NCBI RefSeq assembly: GCF_020171315.1
Contig: NZ_JAIUZP010000011.1
Coordinates: forward strand, 1-64,000
Source: Pseudooceanicola nanhaiensis
GTDB taxonomy: Bacteria > Pseudomonadota > Alphaproteobacteria > Rhodobacterales > Rhodobacteraceae
Reading direction: 5' to 3'
DNA: 64,000 nt
Every line of letters begins with the position of its first letter. Position 1 is the first letter of the stretch. Shown here piece after piece: positions 1 to 8,417 of this stretch. The notes beneath the pieces are model-generated. The model was not told the origin of the DNA. It saw nothing but the letters and a program-made list of their open reading frames with translations, and searched no databases. A program made the position numbers and the translations under genes.

Positions 1-485
1 GCCTTCGCCGCCTTCACGCTGGCGATGGTCGCCTGCGGGTTGGCCCCGATCGACACCACCGAGACCTCGAGAAGGTCGAGCTTCTCCAGCGTCCAGACAT
101 GGGTGTCGGTGTCGACCGAATACTCCCGGATGCGGTAGCCGATGGAGAGCCCGTCGATGTCGCCCTCCTTCAGGAGCGCATAGGCCTCCTGCGCCTGCTG
201 CACCCCCATGTTCAGCTTGCCCCGCATCAGAAGGCCGCGGTCGTCCTCCTCGGCCTCCAGCCACTTGCCGATCGGGCGGCTCGGGTCGTGCTGCCAGAAC
301 ATCTTGGGCATGGTCCCGCGCGCCCTGTGATCCCCGAGGCTGTCGAGGAAAGCCCCGGCCGCGACCACATCGCCGTAACTGTCGGGCTCGCCGCCGAAGG
401 TCGAACCGTAGCCCTCGAACTCGCCCGTCTCCTTCAGCGCCTTGATCTCGAGGACCGGGTTGGCAACCTTGTTAATCGCGTCCAT
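1..485 (-). CDS. HK97-family prohead protease (C-terminus cut by window edge)
   Basis: Phage head maturation protease that cleaves scaffold and capsid precursors inside the prohead. The visible 161 codons carry the family core: the stretch GYGSTFGG near residue 25, the conserved histidine in FWQHDPSRPIG near residue 65, and the serine in GLSIGYR near residue 112. The ATG at 485 overlaps the last codons of the portal gene by 14 bases, so the two are translationally coupled. Order portal then protease is the normal HK97 order. The protein continues beyond position 1, where the major capsid gene is expected. Confidence 0.9.
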   Translation of the reverse strand, partial: MDAINKVANPVLEIKALKETGEFEGYGSTFGGEPDSYGDVVAAGAFLDSLGDHRARGTMPKMFWQHDPSRPIGKWLEAEEDDRGLLMRGKLNMGVQQAQEAYALLKEGDIDGLSIGYRIREYSVDTDTHVWTLEKLDLLEVSVVSIGANPQATIASVKAAK

Positions 486-1698
486 CGCCTGTCTCCATGT
501 TCTGTCCCGCCTCGGTGATCGGCACGTTCTGCATCTGCAGACGCGGCACGTCCCCGCCCTCGACCGGGCCGAGGTTCTCGCGTACCCGCACCTCGTTGAT
601 GGTGAGCCAGCCGTTGCTGAGGCCGGACTGGTAGAAGGCCGAGCGGCTGGCACTGTCCCCGCGCAGCAGCCCCTCGAGGTTGAACTCGACATAGAGGCCG
701 CGCGCGCGGTCGGCCGCGCTGAGGAGCTGCTTGTTCACCGCTTGCTCGATCCGCTTCAGCCGCCGGCGCAGGGTGAACTTCTGGAAGGCCAGCGTCTGCT
801 GCTCCAGCCCGGTACCCCAGCTCGTGCTCTTCTCCGTGTGGCCGATCATGTGCGGCGGCACCCCGAAGAAGCGGCAGATCTCCTCGACCGAGAAACGCCG
901 GCTTTCCAGCATCTGCGCATCTTCCGGGTTGATCGTCAGCGGCGTCCAGGTCGTGTCGCCCTCGAGCACCAGCGGCCGGCCCGTGTTCTGCGCGCCGATG
1001 AAGGTCTCGACCAGCACCGTCTTGGTGATCTCGCGTTGCTCGGCGCTCAACCAGTCCTTGAAGGTCAGCGCCCCCGAGGGCCGCATGCCGTTCTTGAAGG
1101 TGGTCCCGGCCGAGCGGTCGATGGCGCGCGCCAGCCCGAAGGCCTGCCGTCCAAAGTGCAGCGTCGACATGCCGCCCAGCGGGTTGCCCCCGAAGCCCCG
1201 GATGTGCAGCACGCCGCTGTCGGGGCGCACATGGCTCTGCCCGTCTTCCGTCCAGCGGTACTCAAGCGTGCCGCTCTCCCGCCGCCGCACGCTGACCAGG
1301 TCCGGGCGGATCGGCACCAAGGCAATCAGCCGGCCCGAGCTCTCGCGCTCGACCGCCGCATAGGCATTGCCCCAGAGCTCCAGCGAGGCCGCCACGAACT
1401 CCCAGAAGTCGAGTGCGGTCTGATCATAGTTCGGGCTGTCATGGAGCAGCCGGAAGAGCGCGTGGTCGCGCGCGGGCTCCCGGCCCTCCTCCGTGGTCCG
1501 GTAGGTCATCACCGGCAGCGAGCCGATCGAGCCCGCCAGCAGGTTGGTACAGGCCCAGACCGCCGAGAGGCCCAGCACCGTGCTGTCGCTGACGATCTCG
1601 CCGCTGTCGGCCACGGGCCCCGAGGGGCGCCAGCTCTCTGCGTCGGTCAGCGTCACGGGACGCGTGAAGGCCGACTTGATCCAGTGCTTCAGCTTCAA
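472..1698 (-). CDS. Phage portal protein, HK97 family
   Basis: A 408-residue portal protein, the dodecameric ring through which DNA enters the capsid and to which the terminase docks. Family marks are the N-terminal LSAVWACTNLLAGSIGSLP block, the central MRPSGAL block, and the ICRFFGVPPHMIGH segment near residue 270 that is typical of HK97 portals. The length is normal for this family. The start overlaps the large terminase stop by four bases (ATGA) and the gene ends inside the protease start region, so it lies in one leftward late operon. Confidence 0.95.
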   Translation of the reverse strand: MKLKHWIKSAFTRPVTLTDAESWRPSGPVADSGEIVSDSTVLGLSAVWACTNLLAGSIGSLPVMTYRTTEEGREPARDHALFRLLHDSPNYDQTALDFWEFVAASLELWGNAYAAVERESSGRLIALVPIRPDLVSVRRRESGTLEYRWTEDGQSHVRPDSGVLHIRGFGGNPLGGMSTLHFGRQAFGLARAIDRSAGTTFKNGMRPSGALTFKDWLSAEQREITKTVLVETFIGAQNTGRPLVLEGDTTWTPLTINPEDAQMLESRRFSVEEICRFFGVPPHMIGHTEKSTSWGTGLEQQTLAFQKFTLRRRLKRIEQAVNKQLLSAADRARGLYVEFNLEGLLRGDSASRSAFYQSGLSNGWLTINEVRVRENLGPVEGGDVPRLQMQNVPITEAGQNMETGDGRD

Positions 1699-3413
1699 GT
1701 CGAGGCCTCCAGTGCCGCAAAGTAGTCATCCATCCGCGCCGTCGCGGCCGGGTTCAGGCTCATCAGCCAGACGGCATTGAAGAGCGCCATCAGCGGGTCG
1801 ATCTTGCCCGAGCCGCTGACCGCCTTGGTCACGATCACCGCGTTACCGCGGGTCTCGGTCTTGGCGTTGCCGACGCACCAGGTCATGAGCGCCTGGTCCG
1901 CGTGACGCAGCGAGCCGTCGAAGAGCTTGCGCTCGGCCCCCTTGATCGCGCCGTTCAACCGGTAGCCCTGGCTCACCGGCACCAGCATCTCGGTCGGGAT
2001 CCCGTCGAGCTCCAGCGCATCGACGATCGCCGCCACGCCTTCCGGGTCGAGTCCGACGCCTGCCTTCTTCGGCAGGACACCGGCGCGGTGGAGGCTGCCC
2101 ACCAGCGAGACGAGGTCATCCACGTCCTGCGTGGGGTGCTTGCAGATCACCAACTCGCCCGCCTTCTCAAGGTCCTCGAGGATCGGCGCGATGCTCTTGC
2201 GGCGCTCCAGCGCGATCCTGTGCACCCAGGCCCGTGACCAGGACAGCCAGGCCCGGGTCTTCCGCTCGCGCCCCACCACGGTCAGCCCCAGCAGGTCATC
2301 CATGCCGCCGCCGTCGATGCCCGCCACGCAGACCTCGCAGCGCGCGATCAGCTCCTCGAGGGTCAGCCCCTTCACCGTGGCCTCGGCCCAGTAGTCGGCG
2401 CCGATCCAGCGGTCGTCATGAGTGCCGCTGCCGACCTGCACGTTGAAATGCTGGCTGGCGACGAGCGCGAGGGACTCTGTCCCCTCTTCCTCGGCCTTGC
2501 GCAGCTCGTCGCGCAGGTAGTCCATGTCGACACTGCGCCCCATGTGCGGGTTGACCAGTGGCCAGAGCGCCTCGTCCTTCCAGCCGTCCTTGCGCGCGAT
2601 CTCCTCCGGCAGCTCGTAAAGCAGCGGCAGCATCGGCCGCGCCAGCGTGCCGTCGCGCACCGCCCGCGCTGTCTGGATCTCGCTCTTGAAGACCCCGTGC
2701 GGCGCGATCTTCGACTGGGTCGTGATCTGCAGCAGGAAGTGCCGGTTCTTGGGGTGCGAGAGCGCGCCCCGGATCTCGGTGAAGACCCCCTTGGCCGAGG
2801 GCCGGTTGGCGAAGACATGGGTCTCGTCGATCAGCACCGTGGCGTTCTTCAGCCCGGTCACGATGTCGGCGTCGGCCGCTTTGATCATGATCTTCGACGG
2901 GATCTTCGCGTTCAGGTTCTTGATCGTCCGCGTCGATTCCTGCGGCGGAGCGAACAGCGGCCGGATACGCGGCGTCCGCTTGATGATCCCGGCCGCATGA
3001 TCAAACGCCCCGCGCGCCAGTTCGATCGAGGGGGCGATCAGGATGAACTGGGCCTCAGGGCTCATGTTCAGGATGCAGGCGGTGACGATGATGGCCGCGG
3101 CGATGGCCGTCTTCCCGTTCTTCTTCGGGATCATCACGAAGAACTCGCGCAGGTAGCGCTTCTTCACCTCTGGGTCGTAGCTCCCGAAGATCACCCGCAC
3201 CAGGTCGAAGACCCAGTCGTCGCAGACCGCACCATACTCGGGGAAGCCGTCGAGGTCTGGACAGCGCAGCCCCTTGAAGATCGTCAGCGCCTTCTCGGCG
3301 TAGGCGTCGTGGAGCGGCAGCTCGGGGAAGAGCGAACCCCGCGTGCTTATGCGATCCTTCCAATCCGGCACGGCCGTCGACCAGGACAGCGGCAGCGCGA
3401 CCGGGGTGATCAA
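1695..3413 (-). CDS. Terminase large subunit
   Basis: A 572-residue packaging motor. The N-terminal ATPase has a Walker A-like loop in IPKKNGKTAIAAA near residue 95 and a Walker B in ATVLIDETHVF near residue 190. The C-terminal nuclease begins with CVAGIDGGGMDDL near residue 335, which carries the first acidic metal ligands. It cuts concatemeric phage DNA and pumps it through the portal. The gene overlaps its neighbours on both sides by four bases, giving a tight small terminase, large terminase, portal series. The length matches phage terminases of the Terminase_1 type. Confidence 0.95.
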   Translation of the reverse strand: MITPVALPLSWSTAVPDWKDRISTRGSLFPELPLHDAYAEKALTIFKGLRCPDLDGFPEYGAVCDDWVFDLVRVIFGSYDPEVKKRYLREFFVMIPKKNGKTAIAAAIIVTACILNMSPEAQFILIAPSIELARGAFDHAAGIIKRTPRIRPLFAPPQESTRTIKNLNAKIPSKIMIKAADADIVTGLKNATVLIDETHVFANRPSAKGVFTEIRGALSHPKNRHFLLQITTQSKIAPHGVFKSEIQTARAVRDGTLARPMLPLLYELPEEIARKDGWKDEALWPLVNPHMGRSVDMDYLRDELRKAEEEGTESLALVASQHFNVQVGSGTHDDRWIGADYWAEATVKGLTLEELIARCEVCVAGIDGGGMDDLLGLTVVGRERKTRAWLSWSRAWVHRIALERRKSIAPILEDLEKAGELVICKHPTQDVDDLVSLVGSLHRAGVLPKKAGVGLDPEGVAAIVDALELDGIPTEMLVPVSQGYRLNGAIKGAERKLFDGSLRHADQALMTWCVGNAKTETRGNAVIVTKAVSGSGKIDPLMALFNAVWLMSLNPAATARMDDYFAALEAST

Positions 3414-3940
3414 TGGAACCGCTCCGGGTTCAGCAGGTCATCGTCCTCGATCACTGCAGCAGCCTCGGCCGTGAGCTGCTCCTTCTTGCCCTTGGGCAGC
3501 GGCGCCTCCTTCCGCTTCGGAGCATCGTCGCCGACCGCCTGGCGCGCGAGCTCCGCCATGTCCTCCTCGTCGAGGATCGCCTTGATCGCCTTCATTGCCG
3601 AGACGTTGCCCGCATCGGCCGCCTCGTCGAGCCGGAGCAGGATCTTGGCGCGCGCCTGCTTGCGCGCTGCCGCCCGCGCGTCCTTCAGGTTCAGCCGACC
3701 ATTCTGAAAATAATGCTTGTTCAGAGTGGGTTGGCTGATCCCCAGCTCCTCCGCGATCTCCTTCTTCGGCACGCCAGCCACGTGCAACATCCTGACTTTG
3801 TTCAGAGATTTTGCGTTCGGCGTATGCCCGTTCGCCCCCGGCTTGCCGTGGTTCGCCGGGATTGGATCGCCAAGCAGGTCAAAATCGCGGGCCACAGAAA
3901 AAATTCTCCGAGTGAGGGGGGCACGGGGCTTCCGCGCCAA
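3410..3940 (-). CDS. Probable terminase small subunit (HTH DNA-binding)
   Basis: A 176-residue protein with a clear helix-turn-helix (KKEIAEELGISQPTLNKHYF, about residues 60 to 79) followed by a basic helical stretch (ARAAARKQARAKILLRLDEA). It lies directly upstream of the large terminase with a four-base overlap, where the DNA-recognition subunit normally sits. The HTH is what is seen in the sequence; the terminase role is inferred from position and domain type. The acidic and lysine-rich C-terminal third is probably the oligomerisation or large-subunit contact region. Confidence 0.75.
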   Translation of the reverse strand: MARKPRAPLTRRIFSVARDFDLLGDPIPANHGKPGANGHTPNAKSLNKVRMLHVAGVPKKEIAEELGISQPTLNKHYFQNGRLNLKDARAAARKQARAKILLRLDEAADAGNVSAMKAIKAILDEEDMAELARQAVGDDAPKRKEAPLPKGKKEQLTAEAAAVIEDDDLLNPERFH

Positions 3941-3979
3941 AGGCTGTGAAGTTTGGACCCGCCCCCCGCCGTCGCGAGG

Positions 3980-4360
3980 TCAGAGCCCGTCCGAGAGCCA
4001 GCCGGCCTTCTCCTGCCGCTGCTTCTCGCTGTCGTGCCAGGCCTTGCTGACCGACTGCAGGTTCGCCGGATCGAAGAAGAGAGCCTCGTCTCCGCGGTGC
4101 GGGCGGATGTGATCCACCACCGGGCTGTTGGGCGCGGGCGCCTTGCCGGTCAGCCGGACGCCGGTCTGCTGGCAGGTGAAGCCGTCGCGCCGGAGCACCT
4201 CCAGGCGCAGCTGCTTCCAGCGCTTGGTGTTGTAGAGGGCGCGGCCTGGCATGATCGCCGCGCGTTGCTTCGACCGCTCCGCTTCGGTGGATGGCAGGAC
4301 CAGGCGCGCAGGTTGACGCCCGAGGCGCCCGCCGACGCCACGACCGGATAGTCGTCCCAT
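3980..4360 (-). CDS. Phage HNH endonuclease next to terminase
   Basis: A 126-residue HNH nuclease. The core reads TKRWKQLRLEVLRRDGFTC, then VVDHIRPHRGD, then NLQSVSKAWHD, giving the H, N and H of the fold. The zinc-type cysteine pairs are mostly missing, since only one Cys is visible in the core. HNH proteins beside terminases help cos or headful cleavage in HK97-like phages. I chose the ATG at 4360 because an AGGA lies six bases upstream and the N-terminus MGRLSG resembles other phage HNH proteins. An upstream TTG at 4387 is also in frame. Confidence 0.85.
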   Translation of the reverse strand: MGRLSGRGVGGRLGRQPARLVLPSTEAERSKQRAAIMPGRALYNTKRWKQLRLEVLRRDGFTCQQTGVRLTGKAPAPNSPVVDHIRPHRGDEALFFDPANLQSVSKAWHDSEKQRQEKAGWLSDGL

Positions 4361-4508
4361 GAGATGTCCTGAAGATGCGCCAGCCAAGGGCCGGACATGG
4401 AAACGCCCGGCAGCTGATGCTCAGCTCCGGGCGCAGTTCGTGATGATGCCCTATGGGTAAGATCTGGTTAGGCTAACCGTCAAGAGGCTAATTTACGCCC
4501 AGCAGCGA

Positions 4509-4670
4509 TCACTGCCGCAGCTCCCTGATAACGCGCTGGATTTTACGCCAGTCCTCCGCCTCATCTTCCCGTCTCCCGGCTTCGCACGCCCGGATGCGCG
4601 CAGCGGCCTCCGCTTCGGCCGCGGGGCCATGGGCGCGCAGCAGCGCGGACGCCTGTTGGGCGATGTTCAT
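4509..4670 (-). CDS. Small phage-region protein, 53 aa, unknown
   Basis: A short alanine- and glutamate-rich helical protein (starts MNIAQQASALL, ends RVIRELRQ). The reading frame continues upstream, but the ATG at 4670 is preceded by a very strong ribosome site (AAGGAGGA, about eight bases away), so this start is preferred over a 141-residue version. It has no recognisable domain. It is the most upstream gene of the packaging block and lies next to the putative cargo boundary. Confidence 0.6.
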   Translation of the reverse strand: MNIAQQASALLRAHGPAAEAEAAARIRACEAGRREDEAEDWRKIQRVIRELRQ

Positions 4671-5045
4671 CTGTTGGATGGGTCCTCCTTCCGTCGCCCT
4701 CTCCTCTGAGCGACGGCCCGACCATACCATAAGTGGCGGGTATACGCATGTTTGAGGGTAAGAGAACCTGCAGGGAATCGCGCCAGGGACGGGCAAACAG
4801 CTCTTTGCGGAAGGTCGCGCAAGGCTGAGCATGACAACGAGCACCGACACGAAGGGCGGAAAGCGGGCATTCGCTGCGTTGCGGACGGTTGTCGGCGATA
4901 CCGAAGCAGCTGACTTTCGGTTTGCGGACAACATCGCGGAACATAGTACGCCCGGCGTGATTTTAGCGACCAGGGGCTAGATGACAGATGAACCAGTCTC
5001 GATCACTAGTGGCAAAGCTCGGTCAGACACCGATCAACGCCAGGT
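4671..5045. other. Gene-free stretch at left border of the sigma/anti-sigma block
   Basis: About 375 bases with no convincing gene. It lies upstream of the small leftward gene at 4509 to 4670, so it should hold the late-operon promoter, but no clear promoter was identified. It contains one copy of a 12-base direct repeat (5027 to 5038) whose partner is at 10053 to 10064, and AGGGGCTAG at 4972 to 4980, whose inverted copy is at 10036 to 10044. Confidence 0.5.
5027..5038. repeat. 12-base direct repeat, left copy (ACACCGATCAAC)
   Basis: Identical to 10053 to 10064. The two copies bracket the whole sigma/anti-sigma block, one beyond each end. This could be a scar of insertion, or chance: a 12-base match between two regions of about 300 bases is unlikely but not impossible. 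Confidence 0.35.
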
Positions 5046-5753
5046 TCAAATGACTGGATCGTTCGCCCTGCCAACACCCAGGATCGGACCTGTTGGAAGG
5101 TTCGTGGGCGAGCCGCCTGCAGGTTCCAGCGTTATCTCGTAGAGCTGCCGAGCGGTCGGGGCGGTGAGCCCGTGGATGGTCAGTGTCTCCGAGGTTCCAT
5201 CGGCGAGCAACCCCAGAGAGACTGGCGGGCCTGCGTCGTCGGGCTTTGTCCAGACCTGCATGACCTGGCCACTTGGAACGGCAGGCTGCTCCAGCAGGGT
5301 GATGCGGGTGGTGTTGTCCGGTGCGCTCTCCACCAACGCGACGGCGCCGCCGCTTGCATCCAGAAGGACCGTTACCACCAGTGGCGGCGTGGGCGTCAAC
5401 AGGGACCATCCCGTGAGGAAGGCCAGCAGCACCGTTGCCGCAACAGCGCCGTAGGTCGCCCGGCGCCAGCGCGCAAGGCGGGCCCGCACATCGTCAAGCT
5501 CCACGATCTCCGCCGGTGCGGCGGGAACGTCGGGGACGTCGAGCCGGTCGGTGAGGCGGTTCCAGAAACCCTCAGGCAGGGGCTTTGGCGCGGCTGTGTC
5601 ATCAAGTGGGGCAAAGCGCAGGCGGGCGCGCTCCAGCAGGGCTGCGACAGCTGGGTCTTCGGCTGCCATTCGGTCCAGCTTCGCGCAGTCCGCGTCAGAG
5701 GCCAGGCCCAGAACGACCTCGTCGATCATTACTTCAAGAGAATACTCTGTCAT
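5046..5753 (-). CDS. RskA-type anti-sigma factor (pair 1)
   Basis: A 235-residue membrane anti-sigma factor. A cytoplasmic N-terminal sigma-binding region (about 1 to 95) is followed by one membrane span (ATYGAVAATVLLAFLTGW, about 98 to 116) and a periplasmic RskA domain with the family blocks VPSGQVMQVWTKP, PVSLGLL and LYEITLEPAGGSP. It should hold the ECF sigma factor encoded just upstream at the membrane until a signal triggers proteolysis. The ATG at 5753 overlaps the sigma stop by four bases and has GAGGGAG eight bases upstream. A GTG three codons earlier is in frame. No zinc-type HxxxCxxC motif is visible. Confidence 0.88.
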   Translation of the reverse strand: MTEYSLEVMIDEVVLGLASDADCAKLDRMAAEDPAVAALLERARLRFAPLDDTAAPKPLPEGFWNRLTDRLDVPDVPAAPAEIVELDDVRARLARWRRATYGAVAATVLLAFLTGWSLLTPTPPLVVTVLLDASGGAVALVESAPDNTTRITLLEQPAVPSGQVMQVWTKPDDAGPPVSLGLLADGTSETLTIHGLTAPTARQLYEITLEPAGGSPTNLPTGPILGVGRANDPVI

Positions 5754-6427
5754 GACAGACACTCCCTCAGTTTGAGCAATCCGCGCCGCATCCGGGCCTT
5801 GACCGTACCCAGCGGGCTATCGAGGCGACCGGCGATCTCACCGTGACTGTACCCCAGCACATAGGACGCGAGGATGGCGTCACGGGTCGGGCCGTCCAGA
5901 CGGTCAAGACATTGGCGCAGTCCGGTGGCATCGTCCAGACCGCCATAGGCGCTGGCCAAGACTTCGGGTACCGGGGTAAGGTCGACATCCGCCGCATCGC
6001 TGGTGACCTCACGTTCTTCGCTGCGCAGCATGGTCAGGCATCGGTTCCGCAAGATCGTATAGAGCCAGCCCTTGGCACTGCCGCGAGCGGGATCGAACTG
6101 CCCCGCACGACGCCAGACAAGAACAAGAGCATCCTGCACCGCATCTTCCGCCAGATCGGAGCGGCGCAGCATGCGCCGGGCCACGCCCAGCATACGCCCG
6201 CCCTCGGCATCGACAATGGCCTTCAGGGCCGAGCGGTCGCCTGATGCGCAGGCGATGAGCAGCGCGGAATGGTCCGTTTCGATGACTTTCTCTCCCCTCC
6301 CGCCGGGGCGCGCCCCTTCAGTGGATACAGGGCTAGTCAACGATGGATCGGCTGTCAAACCAGATGACGGGACCCGAGGCCGCCGTCCCTCGATCGGGAC
6401 GGCGGGTGATATCGCGCAGTCGCTCAC
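5750..6427 (-). CDS. ECF RNA polymerase sigma factor (pair 1, SigK-like)
   Basis: An ECF sigma factor of up to 225 residues. Region 2 covers GRMLGVARRMLRRSDLAEDA and the following VWRRAGQFDPARGSAKGWL; region 4 carries the HTH in GYSHGEIAGRLDSPLGTVKA. The first 45 residues, before VIETDHS, are proline- and glycine-rich and unlike sigma region 1.2, and no other ATG or GTG lies closer to the domain. I kept the GTG at 6427, which overlaps the stop of the DUF4394 gene. It is coupled to its anti-sigma factor downstream. The likely targets are its own operon and perhaps the FAS1 gene. Confidence 0.9.
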   Translation of the reverse strand: MSDCAISPAVPIEGRRPRVPSSGLTADPSLTSPVSTEGARPGGRGEKVIETDHSALLIACASGDRSALKAIVDAEGGRMLGVARRMLRRSDLAEDAVQDALVLVWRRAGQFDPARGSAKGWLYTILRNRCLTMLRSEEREVTSDAADVDLTPVPEVLASAYGGLDDATGLRQCLDRLDGPTRDAILASYVLGYSHGEIAGRLDSPLGTVKARMRRGLLKLRECLS

Positions 6428-7227
6428 ATCTCGTCTGCGGTCATGAAGGTGATGTCGCGGATCACGTTGTCACCCGCCCCCTTGATGTCCCAGCTTTCCG
6501 TTATCGCACCATCTTCGAGCGACACGGTGTGCAGCTGACCGGCGGCCACCAGCCAGGCGGTGTTGGTGCCCTCTGCATCGGTGGCGATGTCGAAAGCGTA
6601 GCTGTCGGAGGCGTCGATGCCCAGCTTGCCCACAGCGGCCAGCGTACCGTCATTGGGCGAGGTCTGCCGGATCAGCGCCACGATGGTGCTGTCGATGTCG
6701 TACATCGCGGTGCCTTCGGGCTTGCCGTAGCTATTGATGTAGGCGGCAGCGACGATGGCTGGTGCTTCGCCCGCGTGCATGTCCTTCTCCTCGAAGGCAA
6801 GCGAGCCGTCCACGGTCACGGCACCGCTTTCGATGTCGACGCGGTGGTTGGTGGTGCCGGACATGAAGCGCAACTTGTCCGCCATCGGGTTGAAATCGAC
6901 GATCACCGGTGCCCCCTCCATGACCGGCAGTTCGGTATCCATGGTGGAGATCACGGTGGACGCACCGGTCATCGGGTCGATCTCGACGATGTCGAACGTA
7001 TCGGTGACGCCGATCAGCTGGCCGTTGGAGGGGCGCAGATCGATGCCCAGAAGGCGGTCGATGCCGGTCACTTCCATGCTTTCGCCCACGGTGGCCGTGC
7101 CCGCGTCGATCATGTGCAGCATCTTGTCACCGCTCAGGGCAACGGCCTTGAGGCCGTGGTCATCCGCGTGGGCGACGGTTGCGGTCAGGGCCAGCAGGCC
7201 GAGGGTCGCAGTTGCAGTCTTCATCAT
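6424..7227 (-). CDS. Exported DUF4394 domain protein
   Basis: A 267-residue protein with a signal peptide (MMKTATATLGLLALTATVAHA, cut before DDHGLK) and one DUF4394 domain, a beta-propeller-like repeat protein: IDAGTATVGESMEVTGI, LLGIDLRPSNGQLIGV, VIVDFNPMADKLRFMSG. The function is unknown; it is expected in the periplasm or outside the cell. It is the first gene of a three-gene operon with an ECF sigma and an anti-sigma factor and so is a probable sigma target. GAGGAG lies seven bases before the chosen ATG. The motif TGCATCCA lies 77 bases upstream and is shared with the FAS1 gene. Confidence 0.85.
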   Translation of the reverse strand: MMKTATATLGLLALTATVAHADDHGLKAVALSGDKMLHMIDAGTATVGESMEVTGIDRLLGIDLRPSNGQLIGVTDTFDIVEIDPMTGASTVISTMDTELPVMEGAPVIVDFNPMADKLRFMSGTTNHRVDIESGAVTVDGSLAFEEKDMHAGEAPAIVAAAYINSYGKPEGTAMYDIDSTIVALIRQTSPNDGTLAAVGKLGIDASDSYAFDIATDAEGTNTAWLVAAGQLHTVSLEDGAITESWDIKGAGDNVIRDITFMTADEM

Positions 7228-7304
7228 CTTCAATCTCCTCAATGGGCTTCGGCGCGGGGTATTCCGCGGCCTCGCTACCCCCATGACTCCCAGCGGATGC
7301 GGTT

Positions 7305-7312
7305 TGGATGCA
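7305..7312 (-). promoter_or_regulatory. Candidate ECF promoter element TGCATCCA upstream of DUF4394 gene
   Basis: TGCATCCA (minus strand) lies 77 bases before the DUF4394 ATG. TGTATCCA lies 75 bases before the FAS1 ATG at 9130 to 9137, and both follow a T-run a few bases upstream. Equal spacing before the two probable sigma targets suggests a shared -35-like element. No common -10 element is clear. Confidence 0.35.
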
Positions 7313-7400
7313 TGGCGGCAAAATTTTTTCTGATTTTCTTTCGAGGAGATGAGTAGGACGGGATGAAAGGCAGACTGGTACAAACGGCCCTGTCTCTGGA

Positions 7401-7676
7401 TCAACTTGCCACGGCGCGCCTGCGGCCAAGTGAAGGCGCTATCTCGACGGCTGCGAGGATCAGCGTCGACAGCCCGACGATCGGAACGAAGACCCCCGCC
7501 GCCACGGCCGTCACAACCTGGGTGTGCGGGATACGCCAGCCCACTGGATGCTCGGCACGCCCATCGTGCCCTTCGTTGCGCCTTGGGCACGCGTCAACAA
7601 AGTGCAGCCAGTGGACATGAGGTAAGCGTATCTCATCATAGCAAAGTTTCCGACGAGAGCTTCGGCACGAGCTCTC
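7401..7676 (-). pseudogene. Possible remnant of a membrane protein gene
   Basis: An open frame of about 91 codons with no start codon in a sensible place. Its last 50 residues look like a real protein end: a histidine-rich linker (HPVGWRIPHTQ), a strongly hydrophobic span (VVTAVAAGVFVPIVGLSTLI) and a basic tail (GRRRAVAS). The upstream part is arginine-rich and uninformative. It lies between two divergent sigma operons. It may be the 3' end of a lost integral membrane gene; I do not recognise the family. Confidence 0.3.
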
Positions 7677-7859
7677 TCAGGTCGCCTCACCCGATGTAGA
7701 TTGACCGGCTCAAAAATGGCCGGTGTTTCAATGCCATCGCGAACGCTGGCGCAGGGCCCACGGCTTGCCGGCCTTCCGCCGCGGCGATGGCCATCTTCTT
7801 CGCTGGGCTTGACATTGGGCGTGTTTGGCATGCGTCCTGACCTCTCAAGAGGGGGACCC

Positions 7860-8417
7860 ATGACCGAGGAACCGCTGGCTGAGATCCTCTTGCGCATGGC
7901 GCAAGGGGAGCGCGCCGCACTGCGCAACCTCTATTCCGAAGCCGGCCCGAAACTTTTCGGGGTCTGCATTCGTATGCTCAAGGACAGGGCCGAAGCAGAA
8001 GACGCGCTACAAGAGATCTTGGTAAAGCTGTGGAGCAAGGCACATCAGTTCGACCCCAGGCGCGGCCGATCAACGGCCTGGGCCGTGACCATCGCGCGCA
8101 ACCATTGCCTCGATCGCCTGCGCGCGCGCACGGCTGCATTGCAACGTGAAGCCACCGGATCGAATGAGCGGGCCATGTTGGAGGTAGCCGACACCGGGCC
8201 GGGACCGGAAACTCTTGTCGAGATGAAGGACGAGGCGCGGCGCATCTCCGACTGCCTCGCAACGCTCGAAGCCGACCGTGCCACCGCGATCCGGAGCGCC
8301 TATCTTGACGGGCACAGCTATGACGCCATTGCGCGCGCCCTCGGGATCCCGGTGAACACCCTGCGCAGCTGGCTGCACCGTGGCCTGCGCAAACTCAAGG
8401 AGTGCATGGACGCATGA
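7860..8417 (+). CDS. ECF RNA polymerase sigma factor (pair 2)
   Basis: A 185-residue ECF sigma factor. Region 2 runs through KLFGVCIRMLKDRAEAEDA and FDPRRGRSTAWAVTIARNH; region 4 has GHSYDAIARALGIPVNTLRS. It belongs to the same broad type as the sigma factor of pair 1 and is encoded divergently from that operon. The ATG at 7860 is chosen because the sequence before it is a purine-rich ribosome site (AAGAGGGGG) and the protein then begins directly with region 2. It overlaps the anti-sigma gene by four bases and heads an operon that ends with the FAS1 gene. Confidence 0.92.
   Translation: MTEEPLAEILLRMAQGERAALRNLYSEAGPKLFGVCIRMLKDRAEAEDALQEILVKLWSKAHQFDPRRGRSTAWAVTIARNHCLDRLRARTAALQREATGSNERAMLEVADTGPGPETLVEMKDEARRISDCLATLEADRATAIRSAYLDGHSYDAIARALGIPVNTLRSWLHRGLRKLKECMDA

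Noticed and set aside
1-3940. Packaging genes as a gene transfer agent cluster
   Set aside because: The order terminase, portal, protease also fits a GTA, but an integrase, an excisionase-like gene, a repressor switch and a tRNA target on the same segment point to a prophage.
4509-4934. 141-codon version of the small gene at 4509
   Set aside because: The extra N-terminus looks like noncoding sequence, while the internal ATG at 4670 has a near-perfect ribosome site.
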